A DNA stretch of 64,000 nt, taken from positions 58,764-122,763 of the forward strand of contig JAEWBG010000010.1 of the NCBI GenBank assembly GCA_023391335.1, given 5' to 3'. Positions 1 through 6,772 of the stretch are shown piece after piece (the stretch's first letter is position 1; every line of letters starts with the position of its first letter). The DNA comes from Pseudomonadota bacterium (lineage in GTDB: Bacteria > Pseudomonadota > Gammaproteobacteria > Steroidobacterales > Steroidobacteraceae). The position numbers and the translations under genes are program-made. The notes under the pieces were generated by a model. That model ran no database searches. It saw only the letters and a list, made by a program, of their open reading frames with translations, and was not told the DNA's origin.

Positions 1-569
1 CAGACATCGCTGCTGCATTGGCAAGCCTAGTGCAGGGCAAGAAGCCGCTCTTGCTAGAGGGCGTCGATGCGCCCCGCACATCGCACGAGGAGCCGACACA
101 CCACCGAGAGTCAGGGCGCAAGCGAGAACCCGAACGTGAGAGTCGCAGTGCTCGCGAAGATCGCCCTGAGCGACGTCATCCCAAAGAGCGTCCGGATCGC
201 AAACCGCCGCGATCACGTGACTCAGAAGCAGAACGCTTGCCGAAGCGTCCGCGTGCGGCACAACACGAAGCCGGCATGGAAACATTCCGAATCGAAGTGG
301 GTCGTGCACATGGCGTTACTCCGCGCAACATCGTCGGCGCCATCGCCAATGAAGCGGGTCTCGATGGCCAACACATCGGGCGCGTCGTCATCGAAGAAGA
401 TCACAGCTTCGTCGATCTTCCTGAAGGCATGCCGAAAGAAGTCTTCCGTGATTTGCAGAAGGTCAGAGTTGCAGGCCAGAAGATGCAAATCAGCCGCGCA
501 TTGAAGACGCAAACGGAACGACTCAGTCGCGACCGCGCGGGCCCGGAGCGCAAACGCAAGAAAAAGTGA
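1..569 (+). CDS. DEAD-box ATP-dependent RNA helicase, C-terminal part (5' truncated by window)
   Basis: The reading frame is open from base 3 and has no start inside the window, so this is the tail of a longer gene. The visible part starts with an AAALASL segment, then a charged Arg/Glu/His-rich linker of about 60 residues. It ends with a compact RNA-binding domain of the DbpA/CsdA C-terminal type (FRIEVGRAHGV.P.NIVGAIANEAGLDGQHIG, then HSFVDLPEGMP) and a basic tail ending RKRKKK. In CsdA/DeaD-like helicases this domain targets the enzyme to structured RNA during ribosome assembly or cold adaptation. The stop codon lies inside a 7-bp tandem repeat array. The family is clear from the C-terminal domain; deaD versus another paralogue cannot be decided because the helicase core is missing. 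Confidence 0.85.
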   Translation, partial: DIAAALASLVQGKKPLLLEGVDAPRTSHEEPTHHRESGRKREPERESRSAREDRPERRHPKERPDRKPPRSRDSEAERLPKRPRAAQHEAGMETFRIEVGRAHGVTPRNIVGAIANEAGLDGQHIGRVVIEEDHSFVDLPEGMPKEVFRDLQKVRVAGQKMQISRALKTQTERLSRDRAGPERKRKKK

Positions 570-595
570 CTGGTGACTTGTGACTAGTGACTAGT
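566..595 (+). repeat. Heptamer tandem repeat (GTGACTN)4, left arm
   Basis: Four consecutive 7-bp units GTGACTG, GTGACTT, GTGACTA, GTGACTA start inside the helicase stop codon. The same heptamer appears in reverse complement at 734-768, so the two arrays form inverted arms around about 140 bp of non-coding DNA between convergent genes. Confidence 0.85.
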
Positions 596-733
596 TCAGA
601 AAAGAGCGGCGAGATTGCTCGAGCAATCGTCATAGTGTCTTTTCGGTGGGTGCGTTTGTGGGCCTCAGTCACGCCCAGTGAAAGCGGTTGTGTTGACGAA
701 AGACGTCCCGGATCGAGCTCTGCAGCTCTTTCC
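596..733. other. Non-coding spacer between inverted heptamer arrays
   Basis: No supportable ORF. It contains the palindrome GATTGCTCGAGCAATC near 614-629 but no intrinsic terminator with a U-tract. Together with the two flanking arrays it makes a roughly 200-bp unit with inverted repeat ends and no transposase. Confidence 0.5.
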
Positions 734-768
734 CAGTCACCAGTCACCAGTCACTAGTCACGAGTCAC
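734..768 (-). repeat. Heptamer tandem repeat (NAGTCAC)5, right arm
   Basis: Five 7-bp units (CAGTCAC three times, TAGTCAC, GAGTCAC), the reverse complement of the GTGACTN array at 566-595. The array encodes the last codons (VTRD) and the TAG stop of the minus-strand gene to its right. Confidence 0.85.
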
Positions 769-1266
769 TCTCTTGTAGTAACCGTCGAACCACTCGCTCC
801 AACTCTTGCCGTGATCAGTCGATTCGGTGAAGTGTTGGCGCACGCGACCATCGGGTAGCGGTGTCCAGGTTCCCCGCAGCAAAGTCGTGCGTTTGTCATC
901 CAAATAGTAGAGCGGCCCTTCGAGCACCAGCGAACCGTTCTGCAGCTCGCCACTCATCTCGAGCGTCAGTCCCAGGCCCACCCAAATCTGACGCCACTTC
1001 GCGGTACGCGCGTCGTAGTAGTTCATGCTCATGCCCGTGCCGCCCTTCGCCGATTTCCATTGCTCTATCACCACGCATCCATGCTGCTCGGAAGTGATCG
1101 AGTTGGTGCCCGCAAATTGCCCCGACGCATCGGTCACCGTCCATTCTCCCAGCCAAAAATCGAACTGGTGAAAGAGCGGATTCGCGCAGGGATCCGGATT
1201 GGAATCCGCGGCCTGAGCGACGCCAGCGAGCAAAGCTGAAAACAGCACCCATGTGGCTCTGATCAT
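754..1266 (-). CDS. Secreted protein of unknown function (FWLGEW-type)
   Basis: The 170-residue start at 1266 is preferred because it opens directly into a signal peptide (MIRATWVLFSALLAGVAQA) and has a GGAG ribosome site; a longer frame to 1347 adds an unlikely N-terminus. The mature protein has F.FWLGEWTV.D..G near its start, then repeated Trp/Tyr-containing strands (Y.D..T.KWRQ.WV, L.G.L..GS.VLEG, RQHF.ES.D.GK.W.E.FDG.Y). This resembles periplasmic lipocalin-like or DUF1579-type beta proteins of environmental bacteria. No catalytic motif is visible. The last four residues and stop come from a heptamer repeat. Function unknown. Confidence 0.75.
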   Translation of the reverse strand: MIRATWVLFSALLAGVAQAADSNPDPCANPLFHQFDFWLGEWTVTDASGQFAGTNSITSEQHGCVVIEQWKSAKGGTGMSMNYYDARTAKWRQIWVGLGLTLEMSGELQNGSLVLEGPLYYLDDKRTTLLRGTWTPLPDGRVRQHFTESTDHGKSWSEWFDGYYKRVTRD

Positions 1267-1730
1267 TCGGAGTCTCCGTCTTTGCGGGGCGCTGAACATA
1301 ATGCGAACGGCGAGTTTCGTCACGCACAAACTCAGGGTACGACGCATGCGAACTTCGTTTTCCGCGCGTACCTCGGGGTGAACTGGTTCACGGCTACGGA
1401 ATTATGCCCGTCGCACAATTGACCTATCGTCGATCCAGAGCAGTTCGCCTCCCGATCTTCATCAAGTCGGCTTTGACGCAATGCGACGACAGGAGGAAGC
1501 ATTGCGAGCTTTCTGCTCTAATCGGTCTGAGTTCGACAGCGCCGCGCGAACGCGTGCGATGCGAGCGAGTATCGAAAATAGATTGATATGAATGGGCCGG
1601 TTTCATGCCGGCCAGAATACAAGCGGGTGCTTCCAATAATCGGTGCGATCAAGAGGATCGTAAGCCGCGGCAAGGAGCCGGAATCTTCGCGATGAGCGGG
1701 TCAGCGGTTCTGCTCATCGCGCTGCAGGGA
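1267..1730. other. Intergenic leader region ahead of the riboswitch
   Basis: No ORF here has coding character or a ribosome site. It contains two strong inverted repeats on the + strand: GGCCGG-TTTCATG-CCGGCC (1595-1613), and GCGATGAGC with GCTCATCGC (1689-1697 and 1712-1720; 9 bp, 14-nt loop). They probably belong to the leader transcript that ends in the riboswitch or mark its promoter region. No confident -10/-35 pair was identified. Confidence 0.5.
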
Positions 1731-1832
1731 GCTCGCTATTGTCAAGGGCAAACTCGTCGAAAGGCGAGGACGCAAAGCCACCGGTCTTCCGGAACGCATG
1801 TTCCAAAGATAGCGGGGCCGCCAATGAGCGAG
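1731..1832 (+). promoter_or_regulatory. Cyclic-di-GMP-I (GEMM-I) riboswitch aptamer
   Basis: The aptamer core is recognisable by eye. AGGGCAAAC is followed by a CTCG-type stem closed by a GAAA tetraloop, then GGACGCAAAGCC, CCGG and a variable stem, and AGAUAGCGGGGCCGCC. These match the Vc2-type c-di-GMP-I consensus (GGGCAAAC / GACGCAAAGCC / AGCGGGG). P1 is well supported: CTCGCTATTG on the 5' side (1732-1741) pairs with CAAT(G)AGCGAG (1822-1832) with one bulge. The AGGGCA junction carries a G, as in c-di-GMP rather than cGAMP binders; the base choice is seen, the ligand is inferred. It lies about 130 nt upstream of the lipoprotein start at 1961 on the same strand. Confidence 0.92.
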
Positions 1833-1890
1833 ATGCGCACGCACTCCGCGCGCGCCCTCGATGTTGGTCGATGAGTTAGTGCTCATCTGC

Positions 1891-1957
1891 CTTGCCCTTG
1901 GAAATCCACGCACACGTGGCCGTCACCGGCTTCACGTGCGCCGGCGACAAGGGCAAG
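1891..1957 (+). promoter_or_regulatory. Riboswitch expression platform: ribosome-site-sequestering stem
   Basis: CTTGCCCTTG (1891-1900) is the perfect 10-bp complement of CAAGGGCAAG (1948-1957), which ends three bases before the ATG at 1961 and contains the only purine-rich ribosome-site candidate. A competing arm is also present: GCTCAT at 1881-1886 can pair either with GATGAG at 1870-1875 or with ATGAGC at 1824-1829, the 3' strand of riboswitch P1. This suggests that ligand binding to P1 changes access to the ribosome site. Pairing is seen; the switching model is inference. Confidence 0.65.
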
Positions 1958-1960
1958 AGA

Positions 1961-2749
1961 ATGAGGTCGAGCAAGTCTGGGGAAGATCGGGTCAGGGCGG
2001 CCTTTGTTGCATTAGCAACGACTGCTCTGTTGTTGGCTGGATGTGGCGGAGGCGGAGCCAGCGGCACCACCGCCTCCAGCGGTTCGACGCCCGTTCAACC
2101 CACGGGCACGGGATCGCAATCTCCGAATGCGAATCCGACCCCTCCCTCGGACTCAAGCCCTGATCCGACGTCGAATACACCCTCGAATACCCCAACGGCG
2201 ACTCTCAATACCGCGCCCACCATTTCGGTCTCGCTGGTGACTCAGGCCAAAGTAGGCGTGAAGTATCAATTGGCTCCGAAAGCTCAGGATGCCGATGGCG
2301 ACACGTTGGCCTTTACGATTTCCAATCGGCCAACCTGGGCGACCTTCAACACTGCGACCGGAACGCTTAGCGGAACGCCCGGCGGAAGCGACGCCAAGAC
2401 GTACTCCAATGTCGTCATCAGCGTGAGCGATGGCAAAGCAACCGCATCGCTGCCGCCGTTCTCCATCATCGTCCTGACGGACACTCAGGACGGACCGACG
2501 GTCGCATTGCAGTGGGATGTGCCCACCGTGCAAGGTGCGCCCATCGCGGATCTGGGCGGTTACTTGATTCACTACGGCACGAACGCCGATGAGTTGGTGC
2601 AGACGATCCAGATCTCCAATCCTTCCGTAAATAGTTACATTGTCGAGGGCTTGCCGGCCGGAACCTACTATTTCGCGGTGCGAGCGTTCACGAACGACGG
2701 CGAGCAAGGCGAACTGTCGAACATCATTCAAAAGCGCGTGACGACTTAA
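1961..2749 (+). CDS. Lipoprotein with cadherin-like (He_PIG) and fibronectin type III domains
   Basis: A 262-residue protein. The ATG at 1961 gives a short basic N-terminus, a hydrophobic segment and a lipobox ending LLAGC followed by GGGG, so it should be a lipidated surface or periplasmic protein. After a Ser/Thr/Pro-rich linker of about 60 residues comes an Ig-like putative cadherin domain (TAPTISV..., KAQDADGDTLAFTISNRPTWATFNTATGTLSGTP) and a C-terminal FnIII fold (VALQWDVPTVQG...YLIHYGT...GLPAGTYYFAVRAFTNDGEQGELSN). These domains are typical of adhesion or matrix proteins. Sitting behind a c-di-GMP riboswitch, it is probably a biofilm- or surface-attachment factor (inference). Confidence 0.85.
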   Translation: MRSSKSGEDRVRAAFVALATTALLLAGCGGGGASGTTASSGSTPVQPTGTGSQSPNANPTPPSDSSPDPTSNTPSNTPTATLNTAPTISVSLVTQAKVGVKYQLAPKAQDADGDTLAFTISNRPTWATFNTATGTLSGTPGGSDAKTYSNVVISVSDGKATASLPPFSIIVLTDTQDGPTVALQWDVPTVQGAPIADLGGYLIHYGTNADELVQTIQISNPSVNSYIVEGLPAGTYYFAVRAFTNDGEQGELSNIIQKRVTT

Positions 2750-2845
2750 GCACCGGCAGCCTGGCTTATCACCTGAGGCGCGCGGAGCCGTCCTCAAGGG
2801 CCAGTTCCTGCGGTAGCATGCGGCGTTTTCATTCTGGAGCTCCGC

Positions 2846-3244
2846 ATGGATCCGACGATTGGGGCACGGCCGCGACGTGCCGGGCGAATTCTGTTTCTCA
2901 TCCTGCTAGTCGTGGTGCTGTTGTGCGGCTTGTGGATTTGGGTCGCACTCAGCTGGTCCTATTCGGAAGGCGAGCGCGCGGGCGTTCTGCAAAAGTTCTC
3001 TCACAAGGGTTGGATCTGTAAAACCTATGAAGGCGAGCTGGCCCAGTACGTCGTTGGCGGCGTTGCTCCGCAAATCTGGTACTTCAGTACTCGCGACCCG
3101 AAGCTAGCCCAGGAGCTTCGAGAGGCCGTCGGCAAGCAAATCCTTCTTCATTACAGCGAGCACCGGGGACTTCCGACGCAGTGCTTCGCGGATACGCCGT
3201 ATTTCGCCGAGAGCTTCACCATCGTTGAGGGCGCAACGCGCTAG
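2846..3244 (+). CDS. Conserved small membrane-anchored protein, unknown function
   Basis: A 132-residue protein with a GGAG ribosome site before the ATG. One N-terminal transmembrane helix (about residues 14-36, ILFLILLVVVLLCGLWIWVA) is followed by a soluble domain containing SYSEGERAGVLQKFSHKGWICKTYEGEL. That phrase recurs in small uncharacterised proteobacterial envelope proteins. Two cysteines (in WICKT and PTQCF) could form a disulfide. It lies 55 bp ahead of the peroxidase gene and may share a transcript. Function unknown. Confidence 0.75.
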   Translation: MDPTIGARPRRAGRILFLILLVVVLLCGLWIWVALSWSYSEGERAGVLQKFSHKGWICKTYEGELAQYVVGGVAPQIWYFSTRDPKLAQELREAVGKQILLHYSEHRGLPTQCFADTPYFAESFTIVEGATR

Positions 3245-3299
3245 AGATGGAGCCCGCTGCGTCGTGGCCCCAACGGATTCTGAGATCAGGTTCTACTCC

Positions 3300-3779
3300 A
3301 TGCCCACACTTGCCGACTTCGAAGCCGTCTCCCTCACCGGTGCGAATGTGCCGCTGCGGCAATTCGTCGGGTCGGTCGTATTGGTCGTGAATACCGCGAG
3401 CCGATGCGGGTTCACGCCTCAATACGAAGGGTTGCAGGCGCTGTACGAACGCTACCGTGAACGCGGGTTCGTTGTGCTCGGCTTTCCGTGCAACCAATTC
3501 GGTGCGCAGGAGCCCGGCTCGGCAGCGGAAATTCAAACCTTCTGTTCGACTCAGTACTCGGTGAGCTTCCCGATGTTTGCGAAGATCGATGTCAACGGTG
3601 CCGCAGCGCACCCGTTGTACCGCTGGCTCACCAGCGAAGCACCCGGCGTGCTCGGCACCAAGGCGATCAAGTGGAACTTCACCAAGTTTTTGTTGGATCG
3701 CACCGGCACCGTTCAGAACCGGTACGCACCGCAAACGGCACCCAATGACATTGCCGGTGCGGTCGAATCACTGCTCTAA
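3300..3779 (+). CDS. Glutathione peroxidase family thiol peroxidase
   Basis: A 159-residue protein that should reduce hydroperoxides. The catalytic set is complete for the GPx family: Cys36 (NTASRCGFTPQY), Gln70 (CNQFGAQEPG), Trp125 and Asn126 (KWNFTKFL). Cys82 (QTFCSTQ) is placed like the resolving cysteine of yeast Gpx3, so the enzyme probably uses thioredoxin rather than glutathione despite the family name. The start at 3300 matches the family length; an upstream in-frame extension overlapping the previous gene has no ribosome site. It lies in a same-strand row with the small membrane protein and MipA. Confidence 0.93.
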   Translation: MPTLADFEAVSLTGANVPLRQFVGSVVLVVNTASRCGFTPQYEGLQALYERYRERGFVVLGFPCNQFGAQEPGSAAEIQTFCSTQYSVSFPMFAKIDVNGAAAHPLYRWLTSEAPGVLGTKAIKWNFTKFLLDRTGTVQNRYAPQTAPNDIAGAVESLL

Positions 3780-3799
3780 CGTTCGCAACCTCCACTCCC

Positions 3800-4648
3800 A
3801 TGTCGCATCGGTTTCCTAAACGCGCCCGCCGCTGGTTCATCCTTGGATGTGCGTTCATATGTGCGGTCGCTCAAGCCGAGGAAAAGCCGTTGTGGGAAGC
3901 AGGGCTTGGCGTGGGCGGCTTGTCCTTCCCGGACTATCGCGGTTCGGATGAATCGCAGGCATATCCGATTCCCGTCCCTTACTTCGTCTATCGTGGGCGC
4001 TTTCTGAAGGCAGATAAAGAAGGTGTGCGAGGCCAGTTGTTCGACCGCGAATACGCCGAGTTGAGCGTCAGCGTCAACGCCACCATCCCGGTGAACAGCG
4101 ACAACAACAACGCACGCCGCGGGATGCCCGATTTAAAGCCGACCATCGAACTGGGGCCCTCTCTCGATTTGCATGTCTGGAAATCAGCGGACGCGAGTGC
4201 GAGGCTTGATGTGGTGATGCCGGTGCGGGCACCGATTACCGTCGAGCGTTCGCCGCAGTCAATCGGCTGGATCTTCTCGCCACGATTGAATCTCGATGTC
4301 GACAACGTCGCTGGATTCAGTGGTTGGACGTTTGGCGTCGGTATCGGCCCGATCTTCGCCGATCGCAAATATCACGATTACTTCTATTCGGTGGATCCGC
4401 AGTACGCGACGGCGACGCGGCCAGTGTATCGAGCGTCAGGCGGCTATTCCGGATCGCAATTCTTGAGTTCTATTTCAAAGCGCTTCGATCGGTTTTGGGT
4501 CGGTGCGTATGTACGGGTCGATGTTCTGAACGGCGCGACTTTCGATGACAGCCCGCTGGTTCGCAGCCATCGCTACATCGCAGGCGGCTTTGGGTTCGCG
4601 CGCATGATCGGCCACTCGCAACGCACCGTGCAGAGTGACGACGACTGA
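3800..4648 (+). CDS. MipA/OmpV family outer-membrane protein
   Basis: A 282-residue protein with an Arg-rich N-terminus and a signal peptide ending AVAQAEE. The mature chain has the MipA/OmpV hallmark WEAGLGVGGLSFPDYRGSDE near its start, YPIPVPYFVYRGRFLKADKEGVRG, then alternating beta strands to a terminal IAGGFGFARMIG. The family forms outer-membrane beta barrels; E. coli MipA scaffolds murein synthase and hydrolase complexes. The very C-terminus (QRTVQSDDD) does not end in an aromatic residue as many porins do. Confidence 0.88.
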   Translation: MSHRFPKRARRWFILGCAFICAVAQAEEKPLWEAGLGVGGLSFPDYRGSDESQAYPIPVPYFVYRGRFLKADKEGVRGQLFDREYAELSVSVNATIPVNSDNNNARRGMPDLKPTIELGPSLDLHVWKSADASARLDVVMPVRAPITVERSPQSIGWIFSPRLNLDVDNVAGFSGWTFGVGIGPIFADRKYHDYFYSVDPQYATATRPVYRASGGYSGSQFLSSISKRFDRFWVGAYVRVDVLNGATFDDSPLVRSHRYIAGGFGFARMIGHSQRTVQSDDD

Positions 4649-4704
4649 CGGCTCTGCCATCGTTCGCTGAGCGCCCCGCACTTCGGAGCGCTGAGCGTGA
4701 TACA

Positions 4705-5151
4705 TCAGTGATGCGCGGTTGACTGCGAATGGGCGCCGCCCGGGCGCGAAATTTCGCCCAGCGCCTGACCGGCGCCATCCCGCCCCGAACGCTCGCGGGC
4801 GAGATCGCCGAGCGACAAGATCCCGACCAACCGTTTCTCTCGATTCACGACCGGAAGCCGCCGCACCTGCAGGTCGCCCATGTTCTGCGCGACTTCTTCG
4901 ACGGTCTGATCTTCGTAGCAGTACCGAATATCTTTGCTCATCACCTCGCGCACCGGTGTGTCTGCTCCCATGCCTTGCGCAACCGCGCGAATGGCGATGT
5001 CGCGGTCGGTAATGATTCCAATCAGTCGATCGCCGTCTTCTACGGGCAACGAGCCCACATCGAGTTCGGCCATCACTTGTGCAGCTTGCCGGATTGTTTG
5101 CTCGGGATAAGCTAATCGCACGTCGCGAGTCATGGCTTCTTTGACATTCAT
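4705..5151 (-). CDS. Tandem CBS-domain protein
   Basis: A 148-residue protein with an excellent GAGGAG ribosome site. Two CBS motifs fill the chain: residues about 1-60 (MNVKEAMTRDVRLAYPEQTIRQAA.VM.E..VGSLPV...RLIGIITDRDIA) and 68-120 (V.EVMSKDIRYCYEDQTVEEVAQNM...VRRLPVVN...LVGILSLGDLA). Stand-alone CBS pairs bind adenosine nucleotides and act as energy sensors or stress proteins. The tail is a low-complexity Gly/Ser/His stretch. It is convergent with mipA and divergent from the fatty-acid transporter. Confidence 0.9.
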   Translation of the reverse strand: MNVKEAMTRDVRLAYPEQTIRQAAQVMAELDVGSLPVEDGDRLIGIITDRDIAIRAVAQGMGADTPVREVMSKDIRYCYEDQTVEEVAQNMGDLQVRRLPVVNREKRLVGILSLGDLARERSGRDGAGQALGEISRPGGAHSQSTAHH

Positions 5152-5273
5152 GGCACTCTCCTCGTGGATATGGAAGTGAAGCCGAATAACTCGTCAACAG
5201 TGGCGCAGTTCCAACCGCGCCGCTGCATTCGCTGGCTATTTGGCCATCTGCATTTGGCACCGCGGGGGCATCG

Positions 5274-6650
5274 ATGCTGGATCGTTTCGCACTGCAATGC
5301 TGCAACTGGTCGCAGCGCTGGATTCCCGATGCCTACGTCTTCGCGGCGCTTGCCGTATTGGTCGTTGCGATTGCGGCGCTAGCAATCGGTGTACCGCTGA
5401 CTCGCACCGCCGATGCGTTCGGCGGCGGATTTTGGAGTCTGATTCCGTTCACGATGCAAATGAGCTTCATCGTGATTGGCGGGTACGTGGTTGCAAGCGC
5501 GCCGGTGTGTGCGCGCGCGATCGACAAGCTTGCATCGTGGCCCTCGTCCTCTCGCGGCGCCGTCGCGTTGGTCGCGGCGACGAGCATGCTTGCTTCGCTC
5601 TTGCATTGGGGGCTTAGCATGGTGTTCGGCGCGCTGCTCGTGCGCGCGCTGAATCGTCGCGGCGAATTGCAGCTGAACTACTTTGCCGCCGCCGCGGCTG
5701 CGTATTTGGGAATGGGTTCGATTTGGGCGCTTGGGCTCTCCTCTTCCGCAGCGCAACTGCAAGCCAATCCCGCGAGCATGCCACCGCAATTGTTGGCGAT
5801 TACTGGCGTCTTGCCATTCGAGAAGACGATCTTCTTGTGGCAGTCGCTGCTACTCACCGCGGTATTGTTCGTCGTCACCCTCGCGATTGCATGGTTCACG
5901 GCTTCGCCTGCGACAGATCGGTCCGAACTTGAAGTCGAACCAGTCGCAGTGAGTCCAATCGAGGGCTCCAAGCCCGCGGATTGGCTCGAGCGCCAGCCGC
6001 TGTTCAACATTGCATTGGCATTGCTCGGAGGAATTTGGCTTTTCCGAGAGTTCGCGGCCAAGGGTTTCGCGGGAGCGATCGCGAACCTCAACACGTACAA
6101 CTTTTTGTTCCTGACGCTCGGTTTGTTGCTGTGTTGGCGACCGAGAGTGTTCATCGATGCTGTGGGCCGTGCGGTGCCTGCGGTCGCCGGCGTGTTGATT
6201 CAATTTCCGCTTTACGGCGGCATCGCGGCGATTCTCACCTCAGCGACCAACGCACAAGGCGAATCCATCGCACAACACCTTGCTCACTTCTTTACCAGCG
6301 CGGCGACTGAGCAGAGCTTTCCCATCGTCGTCGGAATCTATTCAGCGGTGTTGGGCTTCTTTGTGCCCTCCGGCGGCGGCAAGTGGGTGATCGAAGCACC
6401 GTACGTGATGCAAGCAGCCAATGAGTTGCACGTGAATTTGGGATGGGCAGTGCAGACTTACAACGCTGCAGAGGCGCTGCCGAATCTGATCAATCCTTTT
6501 TGGATGTTGCCGCTGTTGGGAATCTTGCGACTGCGTGCGCGCGATGTGATTGGGTACACGATGGTGCAGTTCATCGTGCATGCGCCCGTGGTGTTGTTCT
6601 TGTTATGGGCGCTGGGCCTGACGCTTAGCTATGAACCTCCACATATGTGA
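5274..6650 (+). CDS. Short-chain fatty acid transporter, AtoE family
   Basis: A 458-residue polytopic inner-membrane protein with about 11-12 hydrophobic segments. Diagnostic stretches are an N-terminal W..RWIPDAYVFA segment, FW.LIPFTMQMSFIVIGGYV, LHWGLSMVFGALL, and the C-terminal VPSGGGKWVIEAPYVMQAA...QTYNAAEALPNLINPFWMLPLLG. The last is the signature of the AtoE family, which imports acetoacetate or butyrate-like acids. No ato degradation genes are adjacent, so the actual substrate is unknown. GGGG lies about 6 nt before the ATG. Confidence 0.88.
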   Translation: MLDRFALQCCNWSQRWIPDAYVFAALAVLVVAIAALAIGVPLTRTADAFGGGFWSLIPFTMQMSFIVIGGYVVASAPVCARAIDKLASWPSSSRGAVALVAATSMLASLLHWGLSMVFGALLVRALNRRGELQLNYFAAAAAAYLGMGSIWALGLSSSAAQLQANPASMPPQLLAITGVLPFEKTIFLWQSLLLTAVLFVVTLAIAWFTASPATDRSELEVEPVAVSPIEGSKPADWLERQPLFNIALALLGGIWLFREFAAKGFAGAIANLNTYNFLFLTLGLLLCWRPRVFIDAVGRAVPAVAGVLIQFPLYGGIAAILTSATNAQGESIAQHLAHFFTSAATEQSFPIVVGIYSAVLGFFVPSGGGKWVIEAPYVMQAANELHVNLGWAVQTYNAAEALPNLINPFWMLPLLGILRLRARDVIGYTMVQFIVHAPVVLFLLWALGLTLSYEPPHM

Positions 6651-6655
6651 AGAGA

Positions 6656-6772
6656 TGTTCCACGGAGAACGCGGAGGGCACGGAGTTTTTGCAATTTCAC
6701 TGAAGATCAAAAACGACATTCTGCCGGTCTTGACTCCGTGTTCTCCGTGTACTCCGTGGAGATTTTCGTTTC
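6656..6772. repeat. Inverted CACGGAG-type repeat between convergent genes
   Basis: The left part contains CCACGGAG, CGCGGAG and GGCACGGAG followed by a T-run. The right part carries the complement, ACTCCGTG, TTCTCCGTG and ACTCCGTGG. The repeat fills the gap between the AtoE and GGDEF genes and can fold into a long imperfect hairpin that may serve as a bidirectional terminator. Similar CACGGAG repeats occur between genes in many proteobacteria. Confidence 0.7.

Noticed and set aside
1689..1720. Second tandem riboswitch aptamer
   Set aside because: Only one GACGCAAAGCC core is present; this stretch is a simple stem-loop.
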